The position numbers and the translations under genes were made by a program. The notes below the pieces were generated by a model that made no database searches, was not told the origin of the DNA, and was given only the letters and a program-made list of their open reading frames with translations. Positions 34,105-49,159 of a stretch of 64,000 nt of DNA are shown here, piece after piece (position 1 is the stretch's first letter; each line of letters begins with the position of its first letter). The DNA is from Hyaloscypha bicolor E (taxonomy: Eukaryota > Ascomycota > Leotiomycetes > Helotiales > Hyaloscyphaceae), in assembly GCF_002865645.1 (NCBI RefSeq), contig NW_020194686.1:62001-126000 (forward strand), read 5' to 3'.

Positions 34105-37100
34105 TCTAATCTCTTATTTATTTATACTTATATCCTAAATACTAAAAATAATAGAAAAATTCTATTTAGAATCCGAAATAATAAAATAATTAGGATTCTC
34201 TTTTATTAACTAATCTAATTTTTCTTTAATATACCTAAAATAAAATTTATTATCTTTAAATAGTTTTATTTCATATTTCAGAACTTATTTAAAGGTAATC
34301 TGAATTTATTTAGCTATATTTTTATACTAAATCTAATATAATTCTCTATATTAATTAATATTTGCTTTTAATTATTACTTAATTTCTGCCTTTATTACTA
34401 GGTATTAAAGAAACTTATTATAGCGAATTATATTATAAATTATACTAATATACTTTAAATAGATAGCTTCTTTAAATTTTATATTATTTATAATATCTTT
34501 AAATTAATATTTAATAAAAGAAAAAAACTCTAGATAAAAGGCTTTAATAACTTTATAAGAAACTTTATTTTTATATATTCTATTTTTAATAATAACTAGA
34601 CTCATTAGAATTATAGTAAAAGGCCTATTAAATAGCAAATTATTATTAAATTATTCTTTGGCTTTTATATTATTCAAGAATTATTACTTTCCTATAATTC
34701 CAGACTTATAAATTACTTAGCTAAAGGCATTTATTTATCTAGTTAAATAGACTATATTTGAAGTCTTTTTTCCTATTACCTTTAATAAATACTTATTTAT
34801 TTCCTTTACTATTTCCGGCTTAAATTTATTAGAAATAAAGAAATAATTAATATTTTTAAAAAAACTTATTATTAAAAATAATAGCCTTTTTATAATTTAT
34901 AAGAAAAATATAACTAATATTCTAATACTTTTTACTAAAATAGAATTTGCTATTTAAAGCTTTAGTAATAGCTAGATCTTTAGTATTACCTTTATATTAA
35001 TTATAATTAATATTTCTAGAAATATAATATTAGACTAGCTAAAGGTAAATAACTAGGTAAATAGAATACTTATTTAATACCTTATAAAATCCGAGCTATA
35101 TTAATAGATTTACTATTAAGAGTTAAGAGACTAAAATAAAGTAATTATTATCTAGATTTCTATATTTTATTATATTATTATTTTGAAAATAAAATTATAG
35201 TATTTCTATTTCTTATATTAAAAGCTTTTAAATATTAAGCTTTTTAATTTATTTCAGGTAATTTTTCTTATAAATATAACTATTTATATTTAGATTAATA
35301 GTATTAGACTTAAAAATAGAAACTATAATATTGAATTAGAGCTATAGATTTGAGTAAAATTAATTAGAAATATAATATTTATTTTTATAGTTTTTAATTT
35401 CCTAGGTTTCAAAAAAAAATTCTATATTTTCTTATTTATTTAAATAATAGAAATATACTTTTTGCTTTTAGTAACTTTATAAATCTTAGTTACTAGCTTT
35501 AGAATATTCTTAATATTCTTAATATTATTAATATTAATAGAGAAAATATTAGTAAGTTACTAAATATATATTATATAGGAAGCTTTAAGGAATTTATTAG
35601 TAACCCTATAATATCCTTGATTATAAATAGGTCCTAAAATACTATTATATATTTCCTTAAAAATATATTTATTTTATTAAGTAAATATTAATTTCTATTT
35701 AGCTAGTATTTTATAAATATACTAGATATTTTTAATTTCTCCGGATTTAATATCCTTAATCTTTTACTTTTTAATTCTAGATATAAATATAAAAGTTTTT
35801 TAAAATAATATCTTTTCTTTTAAAATAAAGAGTTCTTTTTTATTTATTTATTTTTTATTTTCCTCTATTTTACTAGTTTTATATTTAGATTAGTATTCGG
35901 ATTTTTATTATTTATTAGAAGTTTTAGGTTTAGCTTATTTTTTTTCTTACTAAATTCTTCTTATCTAATTATATTAGTTCTATTAGTTTTACTAATAGAT
36001 TTATTATTAGGCTATATCGAATTAGCTCTATTCTTATTAGCTAGATCTAATTAAATCGAAACTAAAATTATAATAGAAATTTATTCTTTAGACTTATTTC
36101 AGAAAGTAGAAAAAAGCTTATTACTATAAACTTCTTTAATTAAAATTCCGGAATTATTAAAAATATATTATTTAGCCTTAAGATTATTAGCTACTAATAA
36201 TTTAAAAACTAATTCTTTAGATTCCGAAATAGTTTTAATATACTTAAATATTTTAGTAATATCTGATTTAGTAAATATACTAGTATTCTAATACTTCTTA
36301 TTCTTAATATACTCTAAAATAGCTTTATTAATTAACTAAATAGCTTTATATACTAAAGCTTTTATTTTAAAAAGGAAATATATCTTTTTATAAATATTTT
36401 TATTAAGGTTATTATAGATATTATTAATATATTAGCTAAAAGCTTTATTATATAGTATAATTTCATTCTAATTCTTGGTTTCTAGACTATTTACTATAGT
36501 TTTAATCTTATTAAGCTTTTCTTATTTATCTTTAGAAATGCCTTTAATAATATTCTCGAATTTCCTATTATTAGTTTAGTAGTTCTTTAGTTTCTTTTTA
36601 GTTAATTCCAGTCTAATTTTATCTCTAATAAAAGTCTTTTATTTTAAGAGCTTATTATATATTCTATTTAGTTTATCTAGAATATTTGTATTAAATTTAG
36701 TAATTATAATTATCTTTTCTAATATTAATAAGTTTTTTATAATTATTTAAGTTCTCTTAATACTCTGAATTTTAATACTATTAATTTATAAGCTTTTAAT
36801 AATATTATAAAGTAATATTTATATTTATAAAAGTAATATTAAAGGTTTTAGAAGTTATAAAAAAAAGAATTATAAAATAATATAAATAGAATTTATAATA
36901 CTATTATTAAATTCAGAATAATTAATATTAAAATTAATATAAAATATAAAAGATTAGATATTCTAAATTAGTATTAAAAATATAGAATTAAAGATATTTT
37001 CTTAATTATTTAGATAATAAGAAATAATAAGAAATAAATTAATAATAAGAATTAGTAAATTATATTAGCTTTTTAAAAAAGTAATTAGTTTCTAGTAATA

Positions 37101-40100
37101 AGATAATATTATAATTAGAAAATGAATTCTATATAGGAAAAGTTCTTTTTATATAAAAATAGAAATATATAATATATTAACTAAGCCTTAATATATATTT
37201 TAAATATAGCTATAATTATATAAGAAGGAAAATAAACTAGATATAAAATTAGCTTTAAATAGATAAATCTAGTTTATTTAATATTCGAAAAATTCCTAGA
37301 ATTATATATTATTAAATATCTTCGGAAATAATTATTAGATTTAATAAGATTTCCCTTTTTTTATAAGGCTTTTAATTCAGCTATTTTATTTATATATAAT
37401 TCCTAATTAAGAAGTTTATTTAAATATTATAAGTAAATTTATAATAGTAATTTAAGTTAAAATCAAGATCTATAAATATTATAATTAAGCTTTAGACTAG
37501 TATAAACTATAAGAATAGCTAGCTAAAAAAGTAAATAGAGCTTCTAAAAGATTTCTTATTTAATTAAAAATATATAAAAGGCCTTTTTTCTTTTTTTATT
37601 CTTTTTTTTATTTATATATAATTACTATTTATATTATAAGAACTTTTTGGAAAGTACTATAGTTCGGAATTAAAAGTTTATAAGGTAATTCCTTAATTTT
37701 CTATTTATTTTTATATTAAAAGAAATATTTTATATTTAATTTCTAAGATCTAATAATAGAATTTTATATTAAAAATATTATCTAATAATAATAATTAAAT
37801 AATAGTAAAAAATAAGTAATAGTAAAGCTTATCTAATTTCTAGAATAGTAATCTAATATTAATATTCTTTAAAAATTATAAATAATAATTAGAAGAAAAA
37901 AATAAAAGATATATAAAGAATTAAAAGTAATAAGCTTTATTTTAGATTAAAAAAAGTTCCTATTATTAGATACTTTCTTCTATTTCTCTATAAGGAAATA
38001 TATTTTACTTTTTCTAATTCTAATAATTCTAGAATATATATAATAATATTAGTAGTTTTCTCGATTTCCTAAATATTTTTTTATTTATAGTATTTTATAA
38101 TTTTTTTCTTCTAATTTTATATCTGTTTTAAAATATTTATTTATAGATATATATTTATTATTAACTTTATTTTTAGAAAAGTACTAGAATTCATTTCTTT
38201 TAATAAATTATTTAAATTAATTTCTGGTATATATTTTTTAAAATATAGTATTATTAAGTTTTTCTAATATATAGTATTCTTTTAGTTAATCTATATACCT
38301 TATTCTATATAGGCCAAGCTAATAGTATAATAGTTTTATATTTCTTAATTTATCTTAATCTATTAATTTAATATTATATATAAAAACTAGATTCTTTTTA
38401 AAAATAGACTTTAAATAAATCTAATAAATAGTATTAAATTACTTCTTTTTCTTTTAGTATCTTTTTTTATTTTTATTCTGGTTTCTTTAATATTTTTATT
38501 TCTTATTTATATTTATTTTATATATATTTCTAGAAATATTTCTTTATTATAGACTTTATTTTATTTAAGTATTTTCTAAATTAGAAAATATATTTCTATA
38601 AATAATATAGCTTTTTTATTATAGACCATATAAAAGGAAATAAATTTAATTAGTCTATATATAATAACTCGATTAGTAAATAGAATATATAATAATAAAT
38701 CTATTTAAGGTTTCTTTATTTATTATAAATATAATAAATACTTAAATAATTAGTTAATATTCTTTTAAAATTATATTATTTCTTTTAAAATTATAGGCTA
38801 AAATAATAATTCTATTAATTCCTAGCTTATTAAGTTTTTAAATTACTATTTCTTTGAATTTCAATCTACTATTTATTTTAAGCTATTTAAATAAATTATA
38901 TTTATAAATAATTTCTTTCTAAATAAATTTAGTAATTTTTTTACTAGTTAGATTCTTTAAAAATCTAGTTTTAACTTATTCTAAAAAGTTATTTCTAGTA
39001 ATAATTAATAAGTTATATTTTTTATAGTCTAGTAGTTTAATTATATTAATTTCAAGGTAATAGAAAAGAAATATAGCTTTTATTAAATATAAAGCTTTTT
39101 TTTATTTTATTTTATTCTTATATTAATAGACTTTATAAATATTAATATTTTTTTATATATAGTTATAATAATTCTTCTAGTAATAATAGCTAGCTATTAA
39201 ATAAAAAGTATTTTTCTTTCTAGTATATCTAATCTTATTATATAGCTCTTTAATAATTATTTTCCTTTATTCTTAATTATTAATAATAAATTAAAATGAA
39301 TATATTTTAGATATAATTCTTTATAGTAATTAATTTCTTATATTATAATTTAAAGTTTCTTTATTTAATTTTTAAAACTCGGTTCCAGATATTTCTTCTA
39401 GTTTAGAAAGTATTATAAAGTATTATATAATATTCTAGTATTATTTAAAATAGCTATTATTTAAGAGATCTAGTAAAATAGTCGGATTATTAAATAAAAT
39501 ATAGAAGTTAGTATTATTATTTATTATTTTACTAGAGTTATATATAAAAAATTATAGCTTTTACTATATAATTTCTAAATATTATTATTTTTTAATATTA
39601 CTAATTTACTTCTAGATATAATAAGGCTTTAATTATTAATCTCTAGTAACTAGATACTATTATTCAAATATCTAGTAAAAGTCTTGGAAATCTAATTCCT
39701 TAAAATAATATTATATAACTAAATTAGAACTCTTTTCTTTAATTAAACTTTCTATTTAATAGATATTATTCTAATAATATTAAGCTCTATTACTAACTAT
39801 TTATTAATATTCTTATTATCTTTAATATTACCTTTTTATTATAGGTATCTTAATAATTTATTAATAGTAATATATTTAGTTTCTTTAATATACTTGATTT
39901 TAAAATTAAATAATTAAATTTATACTAGCTAGTAAATAACTAGAGTTCTAGGAAAATCTATAGATATTTTATTTAGTTATATAATAAATATATTAGTATC
40001 TAGTTTAAAAATAAAACAAATTTTATATAGCTAGAATTATACTTTTTATAAATACTTTATTAGCTCTTAGTATTTTCTTTTAGTAATATTATATTTCTAT

Positions 40101-43100
40101 TTAGTATTATTCTAGATTTTAGACTTATATTATATAACTTTCTTTTTCTTTTTATTATTATATTAATTAAGAATTCCGTTCTATTTATTTAGGCTAATAT
40201 TTATTACTAATATAATTATTCTCTAATTTTCTAATAAATTATAATATAATTTATAAAATATTAAAATAATAATAAGTTTTTTTTAAAGAATTCATATAGT
40301 TTATATTTATTTATTATCCTAGTTCTATATTATATCTTTTCTTATTAAGTAATAAATAGGTTTAGTAATAATTATAAAGCCTTTAATCTAAATATAATAA
40401 TAAATAATAATTCTAATAAATGCCTTGCCTTTAGTTATATTATTATAATATTTCTATTTTAAGATCTTAGTAATTTCTAAGCTTAAAAGGCTTTTTTTAA
40501 ATACTTTATAAATAAAGCTAATAATAACTATACTATTATAATAGAACTATAATTTTTCTCTAATACTAGTTCTGGTTTATTTAACTTTATCTAAAATTAT
40601 ATTTAGGTTTTAAAAATATTTAAATATAAAATATTAAATACTAAATGAAATAAGCTATTTATTATAATTTATATAAGGTTTCTTAATTCTAATATTATTA
40701 ATAAATAATATAGTAATTTTAGGAAATAGATTTTCTAGAATAATTATAATAACTTATATAAATTATATAATAGAATTAGTAATTCTTTAAAATAGTATAA
40801 TTATTTTTAATAGTTCTAGAAGTATTATAAATATAGTTAAATCTTTATTATAAGTATCTAGTATAAATTAATTATATCCGGAAAAAAAACTTAATTAAAG
40901 AAATATAAATATATTTAGTAAATTCTTTTAAGATTTTATTAGTAAATAGAAGTAAATTAGTATTTTATAAGATTATTAAATTTATTTTTATAGTAGTATT
41001 AATTAGTTTATAAATCCCAGTAATCTTTTTTATAACTAAGAATTATAAATTCTAATAAGATCTATTATATTTCTTAAGAATTTTATAATTTAGGTATTTT
41101 AATAATATTTTTATTATTACTAGTTTTAGAGTTTTGGGATATAGGAAATTATTTTTTTACTAGGCCTTATATTTAATAGTTTTAATTAGAATAAGTAGGC
41201 TAATATTTTTATAAACTTTTTCAATTTTTTTCTAATTAAATATAATTATATCTTTTTAAAGCTAGTTTCTAGTATCTAATTATTTAAGATATTTCGAAAT
41301 AAGATATAAATTTCTTAAAATAGCTAATATTTTTAATAAAAGATAATTCTTATATTTCCTAATATATTTCTATAAATATTTTCTAGCTTTAGATTTCTTA
41401 AACTAGTTTAGATATTTATTAGAGCCTTTTCTAGTTCTATTATTAGTATTTACTAGTTAAATTTTTTTATTTTTTATTTTATATATTTCTATAACTAGAA
41501 ATAGATTATAATTATTATTTTTTTCTTTAAATATTATAGCTATTTTCTCTAATATTTATTTTATTTAATCTCTGGAATTTATAATTTTTCTATTTAGTTC
41601 TTTTTTATTTAGATATAAAAAATATCTTTTTATTTAATATCCTAATATTTTTTTTTAAATCTTTATATATTCCAGAATTCTTTTTAGTTTTAGGTTCTAT
41701 ATTCTTTAGCTTTAGAAATATATTTCTTTATTATTAGGAAATACTATTTTATTTCTTTTTTAAAAATATCTTTATTTAATATTCTTTTTATTTCTTTTTC
41801 TATTAAATCCGAAACTATTCTTAATAATATTCTAATTAAAGCCTTTTCTATTTTAGTTTCTTTAAAAATATTATTAATTTCCTAAATTCCTAAATCTAAA
41901 AGAAAAGAATTAGTAAGAAATTCCGGTATTTTTCTATTTCTTCTAATATTACTATTAGTTATAATATCAGACTTTATTTCTTCTTTTTCTTTTTAGTTTC
42001 CTATTCTATATTATTTAATTTTTTAATTCTAGGAACTTAATATTTTTAAATTATTATTTTCTTTTATTTCCCGGTATTTTTTTAAAAATAGAATAATTAT
42101 AATAATATAAGTATTCTAGTTATTTTTAGAACTAGTAAATCTTTTATTTTATAAATTATTATTTTTATATATAATATTTATTTTTATTTTTATTAAAAAT
42201 AATTAACTAAATAGAATCTTTAAAGCTTTTTTAACTAGGAAAAATATATTTTTATATTTTATTTTATTTATAATTTTAGTTCTAAGCTTTATTATTTTTA
42301 TAAATTCAAATTTAATTTTAGTAATAATAAATATTTAATAATTTATAGTATTATATATTATTTTACTAATATTTCTAAAAATCTTTTTAGAAAGAATATT
42401 AATTTTAGTTCTAATATTAATTATTTCTTTATATTTAATATTTTCTTAAGGATTTCGAAATATAAATTAGAGATATAAAAGTTATATAATATATTTATAA
42501 GCTAGTAAGATCCGAATATTAATACTATTATTTTTAAATTAAATAATTTTATTAGTATTAGATATCTAAACTAGTATTTCTAATTCCTTAAATATTTTAT
42601 TTATTATATAAGCTATAGTTACTAGCTCTATAAATCTCCTAATATATTTAATTATATTTAATATAATAGTATTTCCTATTTATAAAATAATAAAATAGAG
42701 AATATTATTCTTAATTTATTAGTTCTAAAATATAATAGCTAAATCTAGTATTTTTAAAATATTAATAAGTATTCTTATTTCTTTTTAAGTTTTTAGAAAT
42801 AAAATAGTTATTTTTTTTAGTAGTCTTATTAAAATATTATTAATTTTAGGAATTCTATACTTATTATAATTAAGAATATATTAAGTTCCTAGTTTATTTT
42901 ATTTTTTTCCGGAAGTATTAATATCTATATTTTTAGCTAGGCTATTTCTTTATTTATTATTTCTTAGAATAGTATTTTTCTAGTCTTTTATATAAAATAG
43001 CTTTTCTTTTATTCTAGCTTATTTTCGGAAAATCTTTTTAGCTATTTCTATTTCTTTTTTCTTTCTTTTTAATAAAAAACCTATTATAATATTAATAAAA

Positions 43101-45677
43101 ATACTATTTATAGCCAAATTTTAATACTATTTATTAATTCTAGAATCTAAAATATTAGTAATTCTAATATAATTTCTTCTAAGATAAAGTAGCTATTTAG
43201 ATTCTTTAAATATAACTTATTTACTTTTATATATAAATTCTAATTACCTAGTTCTCTTTTCTTTTTCTTGCCTAGTAAACTAAATATTTTCTATTAATTT
43301 CTAGATATTTTTAAATTAAATATTTAAATTATAATTAAATTCTTTTTTTAAAATTTGGGAAATAATTTAGTTAAACTATTAGTATTTATTAGTAAGAAAA
43401 AAGGAAATACTTTCTTATTTAGGCTTAAATAGTTCTTTATATTATCTTTTATTAAATTAGTAAATATATTTATAATTTATAAGCTTTTTTATTAGTAAGT
43501 AATAAAACTAAGAAATATAAATATATTTTAAATTAATATTATTATTCTTGTTTCTATTATAATATTTATAATAAATTTATTCTTTTAGTTCTAGGTTTAT
43601 ATTATAGATTATATTAATTAAAATAGTATTTTCTAATTATATTTGAAATTAACTTTTTCTGAAATATAATTATTTAGATTCTTTATTTATTTTAGCTTAA
43701 TTATTATAACTTCTAATATATTTTTCCTAAAAACCCGAATTATATTTACTTAACTATTAATATTATTATATTTATTATAACTAGCTAAATTATATAAATA
43801 AGCTATAGATATTCTTTCGAATTATAATAATAGCTATATTAAGCTATTTCTATAAGTTTTCTTAAATTATAGTAATAATAAATAGTTTTTCTAGATTTCT
43901 TATTAGCTAATTAATATTATTTCCTTTAGATTTATTACTTTTAGTAAATTTTATATAATTAGTTATAGGCTAGATTCTTTTTTTACTTATATTTATAATA
44001 GCTTTAAGAAATATAATAAAAGAAACTAGTAAAAAGTAATTATATTATAGATTATTATATTTAAATATTCTTATTTAAATCTAGATATATATAGGTTATT
44101 AGTAATATTAAAATACTATTTCTTTTTTTTATATTAATAGAATATTATTACTTTTTTATATATTTTACTATATTTATAAACTTAAAGTTTATATTTTTAA
44201 GAATATAATTTCTTATTAAAATAAATAATTCTTTTATAAATTCTCGGTATTAAGTAATTTTATTTATTTCTTTTCTTTTTAATAACTTTTTTAATATTTT
44301 ATTAAATATATTAATATAAGACTTAGAAAAGATCTTATTATTTTAGATTTATATAATAATTTAATTAAGAAAGTTATAGCTAATTTTAAGTATTTTCTAG
44401 TTATATTCTCGGAATTCCTTTAATAAGGTCTTAAAAAACTTAGTTTCCTAATAATTTTCTAGGTTATTAGTATAATACTCTAGTATAACTTTAATTTAAT
44501 TCTTATAAATAAAGAGATATAATAAATAGTTCTTTCTTTTTTAGTATTATTAGAAATATAATAGTTCTTATATATATTTATATATTATTCTAAGAATATA
44601 GAAATATTATTTCCTTAAAACTATAATATTTTAAATACTTTTATAAATAATAAGTTTAAATCCGGTATTAATATATACTTGTTTTTAGCTATATTAATCT
44701 TAATAATTTCTTCTATAATTAATTATAAAATTTCTATATCTGAAACTTCTATTAATAAGATTTCTAAAGAACTAATTTTTTATTTAAATATATTTTTTAA
44801 TTTAAGAATCGAAATTTGAAAAAAAAAAAACTAGTTAATAATAATAAATATAATTTAAATTCAAGTTTTAATATTAGTAATAATAAAATAATAGCTTTTC
44901 TAGTTTTATTTCTATTATTTATATTCTTTTTTTTATTAGCTTAATATCTATAATATTTTTCTTTAATTTTACTAAACTAGATATATCTAATAATACTATT
45001 AAAGATAATAATAAAAATAATAAATATAATTTTACTAATTTTTCTGACTTTTTTAAATTCTTTTCTTTTTCTAAAAGCTTTTCTAGATTATTTATATAAT
45101 TTCTTATTTCTAATTTTATTTTAATTCTTATTTCTAATTTCTATTTACTATTTTATTTGAAATTAAAAGTATTTCTTTTTTTAAATATTTTTTCTAAACT
45201 TAAAAATAAGCTTTTTTATTAAAACTAATATTATTTCTATTTTAATTTTTATTATAACTAAAAATAATATATATATTAATAATATAACTTTATTTCTAAA
45301 TATTAAAATCTATTTCTAATTAAGATCTAATTTATATTATTTTAATATAATATTTCTTATTTTATTTTATTTATTTTTTTTCTTTTATAATTAGCTTCTA
45401 TTTTTATTATTTCTATATATTATACTAGTAATTATATCTTATAACTAATCTGTATTTAAATTACTAGATATATTAGAAATTAATATAAGATATTAAGATT
45501 AATATTTATATATTCTTAATATTTTGGCTTTAGGCTTAAGATATTATAATAGCTCTTTTTTTTTCTTCTAAATTTACTAAACTAATAATCCGCCTTATAA
45601 ATATCTTTTAGAACTTTATAAGAATATTATTTTAATTATAAAGTTTTAATTTTTCCTATATTATTTATTATAAAATA
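34105..45677 (-). pseudogene. Internal coding region of Ty3 copy B (Gag-Pol remnants plus extra 3' segment)
   Basis: Parallel to copy A block by block: the 3' extra segment at 34.1-38.2 kb (basic low-complexity frame at about 35.8-36.0 kb), integrase at about 38.7-39.5 kb, RNase H/RT at 39.9-41.25 kb, Gag at about 44.3-44.95 kb. RIP is heavier than in A: many positions that are still C or G in A are T or A here. No intact ORF above 60 codons remains. Confidence 0.7.
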
Positions 45678-46000
45678 TATAAAAAAGAAACTATAATAAA
45701 ATAAAAACTTATATAAACTATATTAGAATATAAAATGTAATAAAATAATAAAATAATAAAATAATAAAATAATAAGATTAAAAATATAAATAGTAAAGTA
45801 TAAATAGTATATAATATATAAAAGCTTAATTAATTAAATATTAAAAAGTAATTATTTTCTAGAATTATAGAAAAACTAGCTTATTTATATAATTTCTATA
45901 AATTATATATAAAAGACTATAGCTTTTATTATATAACTAAAATCTTAAAACTAATAAAATAATATAATTTTTAGAAAGTATAGCCTATTATATTATATTA

Positions 46001-47350
46001 TATTAAGTCTCAAATTAAGATATACTAGAATTCAGACTTTAGTAAAGGTTCTTTATATTTAATTATAAGCTATATATTATATATTTACTTTTAATAAATT
46101 AAATAATATTATTATATTTTATATTTTATAAATAATAAATAAAATAAGAATTATTTATCTTTTAATAAAATCTAGTAATATAAGCTTAAATTTTTTACTT
46201 TCTTTATTTAAGCTTTCTTTTAATAATATTACTTGCTTTTATGTAAAATAAATATTAATAAGCTTATAATTCAATATTTTAGAAGATATATTTCTTTAAT
46301 TTTTATTCTATTATTCTTTTATTTATTATTTTACTAATTAATTACTTTAGATTCTTATATATATATAAGATACCCAAGAAGCTAATTAAATAAAAATATA
46401 AGATTTATAGAATTACGAATTATAAATATATATATAATTAAACTTAAAGCTTAAAAGAAAAGAAATTATAAAAAATAGTTTTCTATTTTACTTTTATAAC
46501 TATTAGTTCTTTTATATAAAATCTAGTACTTTCTTTTCAATATTACTATTTAATAATATATTTTAATAATTACTTTATTTCTATATTCTTATTTTTAGAG
46601 CTATAAGTCTATAAATTCGATATTATAAATACTATTTGCTTATATAAGCTATTTTCTTCTAATTTATTAGTAATTAAAAATCGATTTATTAAAAAGCTAA
46701 AATAGAATATATTTCTTATTATAATAGTTTAAGATATATTTTATATAGCTTAGTAAAATAATAGTATTATTCTAGCTTTAAATAATATTTATATTATAAA
46801 TAAGGCAAAGAACTTTTATAAAAAAAAAAGAAGGCATTCTATAAAGATATTTATAAATAGGCGAATTATATAAAATGTTTTTAATAATTTATTAATAAAA
46901 GAGCTTCTAATTCCTTATTTTATTAATAATTATAATTAAAATATAAGATATATAAATTTTATAAATTAATTTAGAGAGGTATATAAGACCTATAGAACTA
47001 TTTTTAGAAATTAGTAGCCCTTGTTTTATTAGCTAATTAATATAACCTATATTAATAAATATAAGCTATATTAATTATATATAAAATAAAGGCATTCTTT
47101 TATATATTTATAATTCAGAATCGAGCTTTATTATAAGCTTTTAGAATATTCTAAAAAGGTAAAGCTATAGAGCTTGCAAATAGAATTAGAAAGTAAAAGA
47201 GTATTTAATTCTAATCTCTAGTATTTATATTATTAGAAAAAGTATATTATTAAAGATATATATATATATAATATATATATAAATAAAGATACTAAAAGAT
47301 TCTTGGGAAAGCTATAAAAAAGAGGGCAAACTAGTTAATAGGAAAATATA
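46001..47350 (+). pseudogene. piggyBac-like transposase, middle and C-terminal segment
   Basis: The frame resumes with IKSQIKIY, a RIP stop at the expected Trp, and NSDFSKGSLYLI. It continues through a decayed catalytic core (about 46,240-46,600) and ends with a readable C-terminus at 46,990-47,330: ELYYKLLEYSKKVKL, ELESKRVFNSNLQYLYY and KRGQTS. It joins in frame with the 18,089-18,460 piece if the retroelements and one 4-bp duplication are removed. Confidence 0.6.
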
Positions 47351-47432
47351 TATTCTATAAGATAAGCTTATATAAAAAGAAGAAATACTAGATATAATTT
47401 TATTTCTTTTATATAGATTACTAATAAATTTA

Positions 47433-49063
47433 TATAAAGAATATAGCTAAAAGTCTTATAATTATAAGAGGGTATATTATTTATTAAAGAGATATATTAT
47501 AAAAGCAGGAATAGTTTAAGAGGAAATACTAGTATATCTTAATTAGTATTATCTAACTTAATCTAGATTTCTTATTCTTTTCCTAGTATTTTCTTATACT
47601 TATTACCTCTTTTATAATTAATTATTTTCTTTATATATTCTAGAATTCTCTTTATTTACTTCTGAATCTTTAATTATAAAAGCTTTTTCTAATATTTTAA
47701 CTAGTTTTTTTTTAATTATTTTTTATTATTTACTATATTTTTCTTTATTATTTATCTCTTTATTCAAAACTAGTAAAGCTTAATTATATTAAGGTCTAGC
47801 GAATTAGCTAGCCAAATTAGCTTTATAATTTCCTATAAATTATAAATTATAGCCTAGTAATAATATATATATATCGGGATATTATTCTCTTAAATAATTA
47901 TATTAGAATAAGCTAGCTTATATTTCTTTATAAAAGGCAAGAGCTTTTTCTCAAGAATTACTCTCTAATATCTATACTAATTAATTCCTTTATAATAAGC
48001 CCTTTTTTCTAATATGCTAGTTTTAATATATTATTTTTAATATATTATTTTTATTTTGGTTTTATTTCTTTTACTTTTTTTAAAAGCTTTACTTTTTTTA
48101 TTACTATCTCAAGCTCTTATTTCTCTCTCTTTCCTGTCTTATTTTTCTTATTCTCCTTATTTATGTATTTCTTTGCCTTTTTCTTCTCTTTTATTATTTT
48201 CTTTTCTTAAATATAGTATAGTTTCTTCTTATTATATATAAAATAGCCTCAAAATATAAATTATATAAAGCCCTTCTAATAATAATAAATATAATAATAT
48301 TTATAAGCCTCTTTACTTATTCTCTATACTTTTATATAACTTCTTTACTTTTCCCAAATTATACTTGTTTTATCTAACTAAATTATATTTTTCTAATTTT
48401 TAAATATCTAGTTCTTATAATTCAAATACTATTCTAATCTTTTTAACTTATTCTTATTTATTAAGCCTGGTTTTATAATAGGCTTATAAGGCTTATAGCC
48501 CTTATAGCACAGAATTCGGTAAACTATATATATAGAGATTCCTTTATAAACGAGGAAAGAAACGAGATTAGTAATTACTTAAGTAAATAATTAACGAATA
48601 GTCGAGTTTTTTGAAATTATATTAATTACTTGCTTTTCTACCTCTCGTATAATCTTCTTTGGTCTACTGGCTTGTAGTGTGTCCTCTATATTTACAAGGA
48701 GAATTATAGGGCTTGTTTTGGGAGTATAGCCTCGTTTCTTGGCTCTCTTCTTAATTCGTCTAATTATAGATTTGTTCAAACCAGTTTTGCTTATGATTTC
48801 TGTAATTAGACGCTTTAACTAAAGCATTGTAAGCGCTTGCGTGCGTATGGCAGGGTCGTATGGCTTATTTGGGGCCATTGTAAGATTTAATGGAGAGGAT
48901 AAAGTGGGTAAAAAGAGAGATGATAAAGTAGAAAAAAGGATAATTGGGTAAAAAGGGGATTTGGAATGGCCTAATTAGGAAGGACAGGGGCCCCTGCCAC
49001 CCCCCTGCCACCCCCTTGCAGTGGCGTACGCCAGTTGCAAGACTTTTGGCCGCATTCTCCGTA
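47433..49063 (-). mobile_element. Tc1/mariner transposon of 1,627 bp
   Basis: The element spans 47,435-49,061, with TA on both sides. The right end reads, on the minus strand, cggagaatgcggccaaaagt; the left end is aaagaatatagctaaaagt, the same sequence after C-to-T/G-to-A changes, so the TIRs are 30 bp or more. Removal rejoins the piggyBac repeat (tatgtaaagg against tatgcaaagg in the left copy). The left four-fifths is strongly RIP-mutated, while the right end beyond 48,600 keeps a normal composition. Confidence 0.75.
47560..48880 (-). pseudogene. Tc1/mariner transposase
   Basis: ATG at 48,880 (MAPNKPYDPAIRTQALTML), one RIP stop, then the HTH region TGLNKSIIRRIKKRAKKRGY (about 48,730-48,790). 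The middle with the first catalytic Asp is decayed. C-terminal part at 47,600-47,900: KLLPFIKKYKLAYSNIII with E-NN-PI (the second Asp now Asn), then WLANSLDLNIIK, the SPDLNxIE block, and GGNKYK at the end. This is the DDE order of fungal Tc1/mariner proteins. It cut and pasted the element at TA sites. Confidence 0.75.
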
Positions 49064-49159
49064 TGTAAAGGTATATAAATATTATGCTACAGGAGCCAAG
49101 CGAGCCCCCCCTGTAGTGCGGGAAGTACACCCTTGCTAGCGTGGACAGTTGATGGCCGA

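Larger units (their letters stand above)
18974..45997 (-). mobile_element. Ty3 (gypsy) retrotransposon copy B, interrupted by copy A
   Basis: The 3' LTR is 18,974-19,134 plus 33,945-34,104, split by copy A. Internal DNA is 34,105-45,677 (11.6 kb). The 5' LTR is 45,678-45,997. Coding is on the minus strand: Gag traces at about 44.3-44.95 kb (over the same LITPDLNLLF-like segment as copy A), RT at 40.4-41.25 kb, integrase at about 38.7-39.5 kb. Internal DNA is parallel to copy A along its whole length except for a missing 0.86-kb block (at about 36,800) and the gag-only element present only in A. It is more RIP-degraded than A. Confidence 0.8.

Noticed and set aside
19135..45997. Tandem duplication of a 14-kb genomic segment
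   Set aside because: The parallel copies are explained by two LTR retrotransposons, one inserted in the LTR of the other, with RT and integrase signatures.
48056..48241. 61-residue Leu/Ser-rich plus-strand ORF
   Set aside because: It is the antisense of the lysine-rich middle of the mariner transposase.
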